Shown: positions 45,933-54,202 of the stretch, in pieces
Layout of the letters: each line of letters opens with the position of its first letter
Position numbering within the stretch: position 1 is the first letter of the stretch
Assembly: GCF_900143205.1 (NCBI RefSeq)
Contig: NZ_FRDH01000015.1
Location: 1 to 64,000 of the forward strand
DNA: 64,000 bases
Direction: 5' to 3'
Source: Butyrivibrio hungatei DSM 14810
GTDB taxonomy: Bacteria; Bacillota; Clostridia; Lachnospirales; Lachnospiraceae
The notes under the pieces: generated by a model
Seen by the model: the letters and a program-made list of their open reading frames with translations, nothing else
Told to the model about the DNA's origin: nothing
The model's database searches: none
Made by a program: the position numbers and the translations under genes

Positions 45933-46154
45933 TTACTGCTTTTCAATAAGTTCTACTAATTTATCAATTGTCGTAATTTCCTGTGAAAGTTCGATCTTGC
46001 AGTCAAGTTCTTCCTGCATCTGCATAACAAGCTCCATAATGTCCAATGAGTCAAGTCCGATTTCTGAAAATGTTGCTGTTGGAGAAATCTCTGCTTCTTC
46101 TTTGTCGAGATATTCTGCGATTATTTTGATAATTGTTCCCTTTACGTCTTTCAT
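45933..46154 (-). CDS. acpP: acyl carrier protein
   Basis: 73-aa acidic acyl carrier protein. The phosphopantetheine site is Ser36 in EIGLDSLDIMEL. It is the first gene of the fatty-acid operon, 16 bases ahead of fabK, and lies about 46 bases after the predicted start of transcription from the MerR-type promoter. Small size and composition fit the primary FAS carrier rather than a polyketide-specific one. Confidence 0.95.
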   Translation of the reverse strand: MKDVKGTIIKIIAEYLDKEEAEISPTATFSEIGLDSLDIMELVMQMQEELDCKIELSQEITTIDKLVELIEKQ

Positions 46155-46183
46155 TTTAGTTCTCCTTCTCCCGTTCTACCGGG

Positions 46184-46211
46184 TTGTACAATTTGAATTC
46201 TTTGATACAAT
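46184..46211 (+). promoter_or_regulatory. candidate divergent promoter of merR
   Basis: TTGTAC (46184-46189), a 16-bp spacer and TACAAT (46206-46211) point toward the MerR gene. The -10 box overlaps that of the opposite fab promoter, so a protein bound there could control both. Confidence 0.5.
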
Positions 46212-46237
46212 AATCTTGGGGCTTACCCCCAGGTCAA
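46207..46237 (-). promoter_or_regulatory. MerR-type promoter of fab/acc operon
   Basis: On the minus strand, TTGACC (46237-46232), a 19-bp spacer and TATTGT (46212-46207) face acpP. A 19-bp spacer is the hallmark of MerR-activated promoters. The spacer has an imperfect dyad centred on GGGGTAAGCCCC (GGGG arm, TAAG centre, CCCC arm). A MerR-family gene starts 30 bases away on the other strand. Regulation by that protein is an inference from this architecture. Confidence 0.65.
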
Positions 46238-46267
46238 TACTTTTTTGTCGTTTTTTTGAGGAATTAT

Positions 46268-47116
46268 ATGACTACATTTAATAATTTTGAAAACAAAGAA
46301 ATGGAATATTCACTTACCGTAAGCCAGTTCGCAAAACTATGTGGCACCACAAGAGATACTTTGAGATATTATTATGAACAGAACATTATTGTTCCATGGG
46401 TAGACCCAGATAATGGATATCACTACTATTCCGCATCTCAGATCAGTTCTTTTTATTTTATTTCCACCATGAGACAGGCTGGATGTTCTATTAAAGAGAT
46501 AAGCGATATCATTCATAACTCAACAAAAGACGGTATAGTAAAGTTAGTTAATTCTAAGATTCTTTCCATGCAACAGGAACTCTATCTTATAAATAAAAAG
46601 ATAAGTGCTCTTCATCTGGGGATGTGGATACTCGGAAAGTTTGAATCTCACAAACCTGGAATTCCTTTTATGGACTCTCTTCCTGCCATGAGCGTTGCAG
46701 AAACAAAGATTGCTGACAAGAATAGTTCTTTTCATACCGCTGATATAGCCTCAGACATTTCCGTTCATCTTGCCAAAGCAGCCGAAAGCGATACATTATC
46801 TGCTTTTCCTTCAGGTGTCACCATTACTTACGAGGACCTGATCAATAAAAAATACGTTTACGACAAAATTATAAGTTTATCTTTCTTACCTGCTGATAAT
46901 GTCGGTACTTTCCCGCTTCCTGGTACCAAAGCGGTTTTATGTTACCATGACCATAATGCCCCGGATATTGAAAAGACCTATAGGAAAATTGTTTCCTATA
47001 TAAAAAGAAACAAACTAACCGCATGTTCTGATCTTTTCTCTATCAGCCTCATTAACCTTTACGATCAAGAGAAAAATCATACATATTACAAGTACCTTTT
47101 CATATGCGTAAAGTAA
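46268..47116 (+). CDS. MerR family regulator
   Basis: About 282 aa. The N-terminal HTH and wing are clear: LTVSQFAKLCGTTRDTLRYY and NIIVPWVDPDNGYHYYS, then a dimerisation coiled coil, then a C-terminal part of about 150 residues that resembles GyrI-like effector domains of multidrug sensors. The ATG at 46268 lies six bases after GAGG; an upstream TTG is too near it. The divergent fab operon promoter and the downstream MATE pump gene are its probable targets. The ligand may be a lipid, drug or other hydrophobic molecule; this is inference. Confidence 0.85.
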   Translation: MTTFNNFENKEMEYSLTVSQFAKLCGTTRDTLRYYYEQNIIVPWVDPDNGYHYYSASQISSFYFISTMRQAGCSIKEISDIIHNSTKDGIVKLVNSKILSMQQELYLINKKISALHLGMWILGKFESHKPGIPFMDSLPAMSVAETKIADKNSSFHTADIASDISVHLAKAAESDTLSAFPSGVTITYEDLINKKYVYDKIISLSFLPADNVGTFPLPGTKAVLCYHDHNAPDIEKTYRKIVSYIKRNKLTACSDLFSISLINLYDQEKNHTYYKYLFICVK

Positions 47117-47165
47117 TGTTATACTCATATGCCGTATGCAATTTAATTTTTAAGAGGATTAACTT

Positions 47166-48536
47166 ATGAATAAAGAAAATAAAATGGGTGTTATGCCCGT
47201 AAAACAACTGATCATCTCTATGTCTTTGCCTATGATGATCTCTATGCTTGTACAGGCTTTATATAACGTGGTAGATAGTATCTTCGTTTCTCAGATTGTC
47301 GGAGAAACCGCTACCGCTGGTCAAGATGCTCTTACCGCTGTTACACTTGCCTTTCCAATGCAGAATCTCATGATTGCTCTTGGGTCAGGTACTGGCGTTG
47401 GTATCAATGCTCTTCTTTCTAGATCTCTTGGCGAAAAGAACTATGAAAAATCCGACCTAGCAGCAAACAATGGTATTCTACTTACATTTTTTAATTATCT
47501 GCTGTTTCTTTTAATTGGAATATTTTTTGTAGAGGGATTTATTCATTCCCAGACAAGCTCATATGTTATCGCCTCTTATGGCGTAACATATCTTAGAATT
47601 ATCAACTGTTGCTCAATTGCGTTATTCTTCCAGCTGACTTTTGAAAGATTACTTCAATCAACTGGAAAGACTATATACAGCATGATCTCACAAGGTACGG
47701 GAGCAATCATCAATATCATTTTTGATCCGCTCCTCATTTTCGGAATAGGTCCATTCCCTGCTCTTGGCATTGCAGGAGCCGCTTATGCTACAATTCTTGG
47801 CCAGATGATCGGTTCTTGTATCGGTTTGTTCTGTAACCTTAAATTTAACAAAGAGATCAGCTTTTCTATTAAAAAAATTCTCCATCTTGATCTCAATACT
47901 GTAAAAGACATCTACTTTGTTGGCGTTCCTTCTATACTTATGATGTCTATTGGTTCAGTCATGACTTACCTGATGAATCGCATTCTTGGTACATTCTCAT
48001 CAACTGCAACTGCTGTATTTGGAGTTTATTTTAAGTTACAAAGCTTCTTCTTTATGCCAGTATTTGGTTTAAATAATGGACTTATTCCAGTCCTTGCATA
48101 CAACTATGGAGCACGTAATAAACAGCGTATTTCTGAAGCTTTAAGGTTCGCTCTTACTCTTGCTGTTTCTATTATGGTTGTAGGCACAATCGTCTTCCTT
48201 AGTGTTCCTGAGCTTTTACTTGAATTATTTAATGCTTCTGAAGATATGATAAAAATTGGCACGCCTGCACTTAGAATAATCTGCTTATCTTTCCCACTTG
48301 CAGGTATTTGTATTGCTATGGGTTCGATATTCCAAGCTTTCGCTCGCAGTTTCTATTCTCTTATTGTGTCTGTAGGTCGTCAGCTCGTTGTACTGATCCC
48401 AGTTGCATGGTTGCTCTCACAAACTGGCATCCTTGATCTTGTTTGGCTTGCATTTCCTATTGCTGAGCTTGCATCACTTTCGTTATCTACCATATTTTTC
48501 AGGAAACTTTACAAGCAAACTGTTTCAACGCTGTAA
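47166..48536 (+). CDS. MATE family efflux transporter
   Basis: 456-aa membrane protein with 12 predicted helices arranged as two homologous halves. The MATE features include SLPMMISMLVQALYNVVDSI at the start, and GTGVGINALLSRSLGEKN. It is 49 bases downstream of the MerR gene, and no terminator separates them. Na+- or H+-driven drug export is the family role; the substrate is unknown. Confidence 0.9.
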   Translation: MNKENKMGVMPVKQLIISMSLPMMISMLVQALYNVVDSIFVSQIVGETATAGQDALTAVTLAFPMQNLMIALGSGTGVGINALLSRSLGEKNYEKSDLAANNGILLTFFNYLLFLLIGIFFVEGFIHSQTSSYVIASYGVTYLRIINCCSIALFFQLTFERLLQSTGKTIYSMISQGTGAIINIIFDPLLIFGIGPFPALGIAGAAYATILGQMIGSCIGLFCNLKFNKEISFSIKKILHLDLNTVKDIYFVGVPSILMMSIGSVMTYLMNRILGTFSSTATAVFGVYFKLQSFFFMPVFGLNNGLIPVLAYNYGARNKQRISEALRFALTLAVSIMVVGTIVFLSVPELLLELFNASEDMIKIGTPALRIICLSFPLAGICIAMGSIFQAFARSFYSLIVSVGRQLVVLIPVAWLLSQTGILDLVWLAFPIAELASLSLSTIFFRKLYKQTVSTL

Positions 48537-48606
48537 TATACTCGCTTTTTCATAATAGTGCACTAAAAAACATCATAAATTTTGGCACTTTTTCGCTATT
48601 ATATAC

Positions 48607-48635
48607 TTGTAATGTGCATAAAATGGGTTTAAAAT
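48607..48635 (+). promoter_or_regulatory. candidate HU promoter
   Basis: TTGTAA (48607-48612), a 17-bp spacer and TAAAAT (48630-48635) lie 45 bases upstream of the HU start. Other AT-rich choices nearby are possible. Confidence 0.4.
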
Positions 48636-48680
48636 TTATTCTAGTAGTGAAAATACTCAATTTGAGGGAGGTATTATACC

Positions 48681-48965
48681 ATGAATAAGACAGAACTTGT
48701 TGATGCTATTGCAAAGGAAACTGGTCTTTCAAAGAAGGATTCAGAGAAGGCTGTAAAGGCTTTCACAGAAGCTGTTTCTAAGGAGCTCAAGAAAAAGGGT
48801 AAGGTTCAGCTTGTTGGATTTGGTACATTCGAGACTGCTAAGAGAGCAGCTAGAACAGGTAAGAATCCTCAGACTGGCGCAGCTATCAAGATTCCTGCAG
48901 CTACAGTTCCTAAGTTCAAAGCTGGTAAGGCTCTTAAGGATGCTGTTAACGGCAAGAAGAAATAA
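48681..48965 (+). CDS. hup: HU family DNA-binding protein
   Basis: 94-aa histone-like protein. The beta-arm region is visible as GFGTFETAKRAARTGKNPQTG, and the C-terminus is Lys-rich. The helical body MNKTELVDAIAKETGLSKKD is typical of HU. HU proteins bend DNA and often assist replication initiation. Here the gene is just outside the replication/partition module. GGGAGG lies upstream of the ATG. Confidence 0.95.
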   Translation: MNKTELVDAIAKETGLSKKDSEKAVKAFTEAVSKELKKKGKVQLVGFGTFETAKRAARTGKNPQTGAAIKIPAATVPKFKAGKALKDAVNGKKK

Positions 48966-48977
48966 TTTTGAAATATT

Positions 48978-49002
48978 AAACGGTGGTCTATGACCACCGT
49001 TT
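48978..49002. terminator. bidirectional terminator hup/partition operon
   Basis: AAACGGTGGTC and GACCACCGTTT form an 11-bp perfect stem with a three-base loop, followed by TTTTATT on the plus strand. It is between the convergent HU gene and the gene ending at 49017, so serves both. Confidence 0.9.
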
Positions 49003-49016
49003 TTTATTGCTTTTAT

Positions 49017-49550
49017 TTATTTTCTTTCTTTTAGTCTTTCTTCCAATTGTTTATGTGCAATGTAAATATCCATGTTTTGCTTCATATCGTTCTCGATCAG
49101 TTCTCTTATGTACTTAGTAGCTGATGTATTTGACGCTTTAGCCATATGTTCAACATAATCTCTAAGGCCTCTTATATCAAGCAAAAGAAATTTTTCTTTT
49201 TCATATCTACTATTTTTCGCTTTAGCCTCTGTCTTCTTTGCTACTGGAAGTGTAGCTTCCTCTACTTGTTTCTCAACATACTCGTTCGTAACTCTTTGAA
49301 CAGGCTCTTCATATTGCTGAATCTTCTGACGCTGAACTGGTTTTGTTTCTACTATCTCTTTAACCTGTTCTGCCTCCGCCTCTACTATTGGTTCTGGAAT
49401 TGGTGTTTCTTCTACAATTTCTTCTACTTTTTTGACTACAGCATTTGATTTGACGCTATTCTTATCTTCGTTGATTGGGCTCATCCCAGCAAAAAGTCCT
49501 GTTCCAGTCTTTTTTACTCCAGATTTTAACATACTTGCTTTACTAGCCAT
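49017..49550 (-). CDS. candidate ParB-like partition partner
   Basis: 177-aa protein directly after parA (stop of parA and its start overlap by one base). The first 115 residues are low-complexity, rich in Glu, Val and Gln, and look disordered. The C-terminal 60 residues (RGLRDYVEHMAKASNTSATK to ENDMKQ) have the length and pattern of a ribbon-helix-helix or other small DNA-binding domain. Type Ib/II partition loci carry exactly such short partner genes. It lacks the chromosomal ParB/Spo0J domain. DNA binding is inferred from context. Confidence 0.6.
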   Translation of the reverse strand: MASKASMLKSGVKKTGTGLFAGMSPINEDKNSVKSNAVVKKVEEIVEETPIPEPIVEAEAEQVKEIVETKPVQRQKIQQYEEPVQRVTNEYVEKQVEEATLPVAKKTEAKAKNSRYEKEKFLLLDIRGLRDYVEHMAKASNTSATKYIRELIENDMKQNMDIYIAHKQLEERLKERK

Positions 49551-50377
49551 TATTTACCCTCCTCTAAGAATTCATCAATAAAATCATCATAGTCTCTTGC
49601 TGCACTAGAGCCACCTGAGTATTCAAATAGATCCATCTTCATTGTCTGTGCCTCTTCAACAGATACATTAAGTCTGATCTTTGATTTGAACACCTTAGTT
49701 CCAAGAATTGCTGCTTTTTCCTCTATATCATTGATCCAGATCTTTGCGTTTGCTGTATTTCTTACTTTTGTAACAAGAATACCGTCAACCTTTACTTTGT
49801 CATTAGTAAAATCATGAATCTGGCCAATAAATTTATACAATCTTGATAGTCCCTGCAAAGAATATGCACCTGGTTCGAGCGGAATAATTACTTCATCAGC
49901 TACAGTTAAGATATTCATTAGAACAACGCCTAAAGCAGGGCTACAATCAAAAATGCAATAATCATATTCTTTTTTAAGCTTTGTAAATGCTTCTTTTATT
50001 AGACGTTCTCTTCCAACCATTCCAAAATTCATATCAGCAGAAGCAAGGTCAATACCACCTACAATAAGGTCTAGATTCTCTGCTATTGGTATGATTGCTT
50101 TATTTATATCTTTTTGGCCTGCCATTACTTCAAATAACTTTGCAGGTACGTTTCTATAAAAGTATTCCTGTTGCTCTTCTGTAAGAAGTTCAATATCTTC
50201 TGGATCAGGATCTATTTCATTTAAATCAATTCCAGCAGTCATTGATAAGTTTTCCTGTGGATCTGCATCTACTACCAATACCTTATATCCTCTTCTGGAT
50301 AATCCAACAGCCATTGCATAGCTTGATGTAGTTTTAGCTACTCCGCCCTTCTGATTGCTAAATGCTACTATTCGCAT
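49550..50377 (-). CDS. parA: ParA partition ATPase
   Basis: 275-aa Walker-type ParA/Soj protein. The deviant Walker A box NQKGGVAKTTSSYA has the signature lysine (Lys10) and Lys15; Walker B is in YDCIFDCSPALGVV. The length fits the small chromosomal-like or type Ib class, without the N-terminal regulatory HTH of type Ia. It lies next to a partner gene and faces away from clustered AT-rich palindromes at 50.39-50.96 kb. It should segregate this replicon. Confidence 0.93.
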   Translation of the reverse strand: MRIVAFSNQKGGVAKTTSSYAMAVGLSRRGYKVLVVDADPQENLSMTAGIDLNEIDPDPEDIELLTEEQQEYFYRNVPAKLFEVMAGQKDINKAIIPIAENLDLIVGGIDLASADMNFGMVGRERLIKEAFTKLKKEYDYCIFDCSPALGVVLMNILTVADEVIIPLEPGAYSLQGLSRLYKFIGQIHDFTNDKVKVDGILVTKVRNTANAKIWINDIEEKAAILGTKVFKSKIRLNVSVEEAQTMKMDLFEYSGGSSAARDYDDFIDEFLEEGK

Positions 50378-52060
50378 ATTTCCTCCCTATAACATATATC
50401 AGTTATATAACATATTTAGTCTTTAGATATTATAATTCTATTTATATTCATTTTCAATATATAATATGTTTTATATCCGCTTTATATGTTATATTTTATA
50501 TCTTTGTTATATTCTTTATATTTGTTATCTCTCTTAAATATGTTATATATCCTTTCTTTGCGTTCTGTTATATAACTTATATGCATAATATATGTAATTT
50601 ATATCATCTATGTTATATTAATATTAGGGCTAGCCCTTCATTTTTTATGTTTTGCTTTGTTATATATGTTATATATCTATATATTAACTTAATGTTCTTT
50701 TCTATTTAATTACTTCGTTCAAATATAGAAGAACGATTTTGTGAAGCGTTTTCCACCACTATCTTTTGTTTAATAATATATATCATATATACATTCTATA
50801 ATACCTTCCCTGCATAAACCAGCATGCACAATTAAATAAATATGCTATACACGAAATATATAATATATATGTTATATATATAATATATTTTAGATAGCAA
50901 ATATAATTATATATGTTATCTTCAGTTAATATAATATATATGTTATATACTACTAAAGCTATTGCGAGAACTTTATATATGATAGATATCATACATATGT
51001 AATATATCTAATTGATAGTATATATTTATAAGATGATAGATATGTTAGATATAGAATAGACATTAAATAATTTAAATATGAGAGATATAAAATATAAAAA
51101 ATATAGGTAATATATTATAGTTGATTCATATATAGTAGATATGATATAATCACTATGTAATATAAATATGATGCATAAAATATACAACAAAAAAGCAGCA
51201 AAATAAAAGAGCAGAAATACTAAACTAAGAAAAAAAGAAATCCCTGGCCCAGAAGTAGGATTATATTAATTTTTATCAACAAATGCACAAAAATTAATTA
51301 AAACAGCTACATTTATCGTTTTAGATCTTAAAAACACGTGTATCCCAATAAACAAACTATTAAAAACATAAATCAAAACTAAACAAAACATAAAAAAAGA
51401 AATCAAAAAGATGCAAGTGCACCAATTATCATAGCCCCGCGAAGCACAGCGCTAAATTTAAAAAATGCAAGTAAATGAAGATAGAATGCAATAGGACTTG
51501 CAATGCTCCAAAAATGAATAGATAATATTAGGTTGTTAATCATAAAGAACTACCTAAAAATAAAGGATAAACAAAGATAATTAATTCAAGGTATAACAAC
51601 AAGTGCAATTTAATCAAAAAATGACCGCGTAATTAAAAGAATTGACCGAATTGAATAATCGATTTTTCACAATACATTTTATTGTCAGTTCAATTGTTAA
51701 CAAATAAAATATCAAATGATCGTATCAGAAATAAAAGAAATAGAAATTTTAGTTGATTTTCAATAAAAGTACAATAAAGTAAAACCATAAATAGCGTATT
51801 AATTAAGATATGTTAAAAGATAACTTAATATATCTTAATTCATACGTTTTTTGTTTTTATAAATAGCTTTTTAAAATGAAAGCTTAATATTTTAAGTGAT
51901 AATGTTAGAAATATTAAATAACAAAAAAATTTAATATAAAAAATTAAATGTAATACAGTTTAACTACCATGTTGTTGTTTTATTAGTTTTTTATAACAAC
52001 AATTGTTTATTAATTAATAATCAATATATGACCAGGGAATATGCGACTTTATAAAAGTTA
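50378..52060. other. AT-rich non-coding region, possible origin
   Basis: About 1.7 kb without a credible gene. It is conspicuously AT-rich and made largely of TATAT-type sequences; short frames in it have low-complexity translations and are rejected. The left part holds ATATGTTATAT-like repeats (listed separately). The right part leads into the iteron array before repB. This fits an origin/centromere region of an iteron replicon, with the AT-rich DNA easing duplex opening. No DnaA box matching TTATNCACA exactly was found by eye. Confidence 0.6.
50387..50960. repeat. cluster of AT-rich palindromic repeats, candidate parC
   Basis: Many imperfect copies of the core TATGTTATATAACATA lie immediately upstream of parA. 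The best are 50399-50414 and 50564-50579, each matching 14 of 16 positions. Weaker ones are near 50485, 50539, 50670, 50870 and 50940. A cluster of sites next to parA is where a plasmid partition complex or ParA autoregulation would act. The AT-rich background makes the weaker copies unreliable. Confidence 0.5.
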
Positions 52061-52959
52061 AAGTGACTAAAAAGGGAATATAAGGGGAACAAAAAGGGAT
52101 TGGGAGGTAAATGATTCTGGAATGAAAAGTGACATAAAAGGGATTAAGTTAAAAGAGTTAAAAGTGTATAAAAAGGGAAGCACAAGCATCAAAATAGGGT
52201 TGAAAAGTGACTAAAAAGGGAATCAGATGATTCCAGCCTTGAAACAAGAAATAAGAACAGAAAAGCCAGTAAACTCGGGGCTTCTGGTTGTGGATCTTTA
52301 ATAAGGTGACAAAAAAGGGAACGCAAAGGTGAACAAAAAGGGAAGAGCGATTTTTGGGATTGTCATAGTTAGAAATTCTATGATCAGGGGCCTATATTTC
52401 AAGAAACAAAAATTATAGGTGACAAAAAAGGGAATATACAAGTTTTAAGATTAGTATCTACCAGAATAATAAATCTGAAAGAAAAATGAAAGAAACAGAA
52501 AAGAGCTGGAAGGATAGGTATATAAGCAAAGTATATAATGTGGAAATAAGTAGCAAATAAGATCATAGAGTATTGGACATAAGGTAGAAGGCTTATGAAA
52601 CAGGAAAAGGACTCTTTAAAGATTGTACTCAGAAATTTATGGCTAAAAGTGACAAAAAGGGGAAGAGAATTTACCTGTATAGTCAATGTAAAATAGTCAA
52701 AAGTAAATAAAAGGGGAACGATAGCCTCTTAAGGTGCATAAATAGGGAACGGAAAAATTTACCAATTAGGTCAACTATTTATTGTGGTTAAAAGTTGACA
52801 AAACCGCTAAATCTAGCGAAAATTAACTTGAAGGTGACAAAAAAAGGAATATAATAATAGAAAAAGGTTTATAAAAAGGGAATAGATATTTGGAACACAA
52901 TTTTTAAAGGTGAAAAAAAAGGGAAGATATCATAATTGTTAAGGTGTACAAAAAAGGAA
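52061..52959 (+). repeat. iteron array upstream of repB
   Basis: About 15 same-direction copies of a repeat with consensus AAGGTGACAAAAAAGGGAA. Clear copies start at 52061, 52126, 52161, 52203, 52303, 52325, 52417, 52645, 52731, 52831, 52864, 52906 and 52941; 52082 and 52699 are degenerate. Several spacings (21-22, 32-35, 42-44 bases) are near multiples of the helical turn. Direct repeats just before a Rep_3 initiator gene are the standard signature of an iteron-controlled origin. Confidence 0.85.
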
Positions 52960-52994
52960 GAATACATACAGGTGGAAGATAATACGGGGGAACA

Positions 52995-54161
52995 ATGAAA
53001 GAAGAAAAGCGTGAGCAGCTTATAGTGAGACATACCTATAAGAAATCAAATGAACTGATTAATGCCATGGGCAAGGGTACAGCACTCAGTCAGAAACTTT
53101 TTGCCATAGGGATGCAAAATATTACAGTAGATGATACTAATAACGTTGTAGCTACTATTTATGGTACTGAACTAAGAAAGATGTTTAAGTCATCTTCCGG
53201 ATCTTTGTACGAGCATATTGAGGCACTTTGTGACAAGCAGATAAAGGGCGCAACTATTTTTGACTGGAATCTTCTGATGAAAGACAAAGAAAATGGCAAA
53301 ATCGAAGTTCATCAGGTGGTAACAGATGCATCATTTAAAAATGGAACGCTTACTTTAAGATACAATAACTCCCTTACAGATAAGATCGTCAATCTACAAA
53401 AGGATTATACAGTACTTAGTTTAGCTGACACGCTTAGTTTGAAGAGTGTCTATTCATTGCGCTTATATGAAATGCTTAAATCAGCATACGATTACAGAAA
53501 GGCAATTACAAAACAGTCAGGGGAACAAGTTTGTGACTACAACCTGATAGATCTTAAATTTGAATTAGGAATTATCAATTCAGGCGGAGATAATAAAATT
53601 AAAAACGAACTTGAAAAGAAGCATCCAGATTACGCTAAGCTAGAGGAATTAGTTGAAAAAACGGGACAAACAAAATATAAAGAGTACAAAATCTTTAATA
53701 GAAATGTACTTGCAAAAGCTAAAGAAGAGCTAAACAAAAAAACGAGCCTTATAGTTGACTATGATCCTATAAAGAGTGGTAGAAAAACTGTAGGTATTCG
53801 TTTTTATGTTGATAAAAAGGATGTTAATGGTAAAGAGGTTGAAAAAGAAGTAAAGATCAATAAGGATGAAGTATTAGATGATCTTATTGAACTTATGCAT
53901 GATACTTTCAAGATAAAAGAGATCAGGGAAATAGCTGAAGCGGCGTCTTATGACTTTGATAAGATAAAAAAAGCATATGAGTATATGCAAAACTATAATA
54001 ACGATGTTGATGTTCCAATCGCATTCATGAAAGAATGCATTAAAAATGAATATTATAACAGTAAATCAAAACCGTTGAAGGCAAAGAATAAATTTAATAA
54101 TTTTGAACAGAAGACAGATTATGACTTCGAGGAACTTGAAAAGCAATTACTAGATAACTGA
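52995..54161 (+). CDS. repB: Rep_3/RepB-family replication initiator
   Basis: 388-aa plasmid initiator of the RepB/RepE (Rep_3) family, with two winged-helix domains in the first 250 residues (NELINAMGKGTALSQKLFAI; SLKSVYSLRLYEMLKSA). It binds iterons, like those directly upstream, and opens the origin. The C-terminal 130 residues are less conserved and end acidic. The ATG follows GGGGG. This gene, with parA and the iterons, says the window is carried by a plasmid-type replicon. Confidence 0.9.
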   Translation: MKEEKREQLIVRHTYKKSNELINAMGKGTALSQKLFAIGMQNITVDDTNNVVATIYGTELRKMFKSSSGSLYEHIEALCDKQIKGATIFDWNLLMKDKENGKIEVHQVVTDASFKNGTLTLRYNNSLTDKIVNLQKDYTVLSLADTLSLKSVYSLRLYEMLKSAYDYRKAITKQSGEQVCDYNLIDLKFELGIINSGGDNKIKNELEKKHPDYAKLEELVEKTGQTKYKEYKIFNRNVLAKAKEELNKKTSLIVDYDPIKSGRKTVGIRFYVDKKDVNGKEVEKEVKINKDEVLDDLIELMHDTFKIKEIREIAEAASYDFDKIKKAYEYMQNYNNDVDVPIAFMKECIKNEYYNSKSKPLKAKNKFNNFEQKTDYDFEELEKQLLDN

Positions 54162-54182
54162 TATATGTTATATAACATATAT
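54161..54182. other. 22-bp perfect palindrome, candidate parS
   Basis: A perfect palindrome of 22 bases starts right after the repB stop and contains the exact core TATGTTATATAACATA (54164-54179), also found inside fabD. It precedes the ribosome binding site of the DUF815 gene, so it could be an operator as well as a partition site. Confidence 0.5.
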
Positions 54183-54202
54183 ATTATAATGCGAGGTATA
54201 TG

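Noticed and set aside
50362..50992. Open frames in the AT-rich region by parA
   Set aside because: Translations are almost only Ile, Tyr, Phe, Leu, from TATAT repeats. No start signals, no domain, so not genes.
52399..52686. Minus-strand frame of 95 codons within the iteron array
   Set aside because: It crosses several iterons, lacks a ribosome binding site and has no recognisable domain.
52061..52959. CRISPR array
   Set aside because: Repeats are short (19 bp), imperfect, irregularly spaced and next to a Rep_3 gene with no cas genes, so iterons explain them better.
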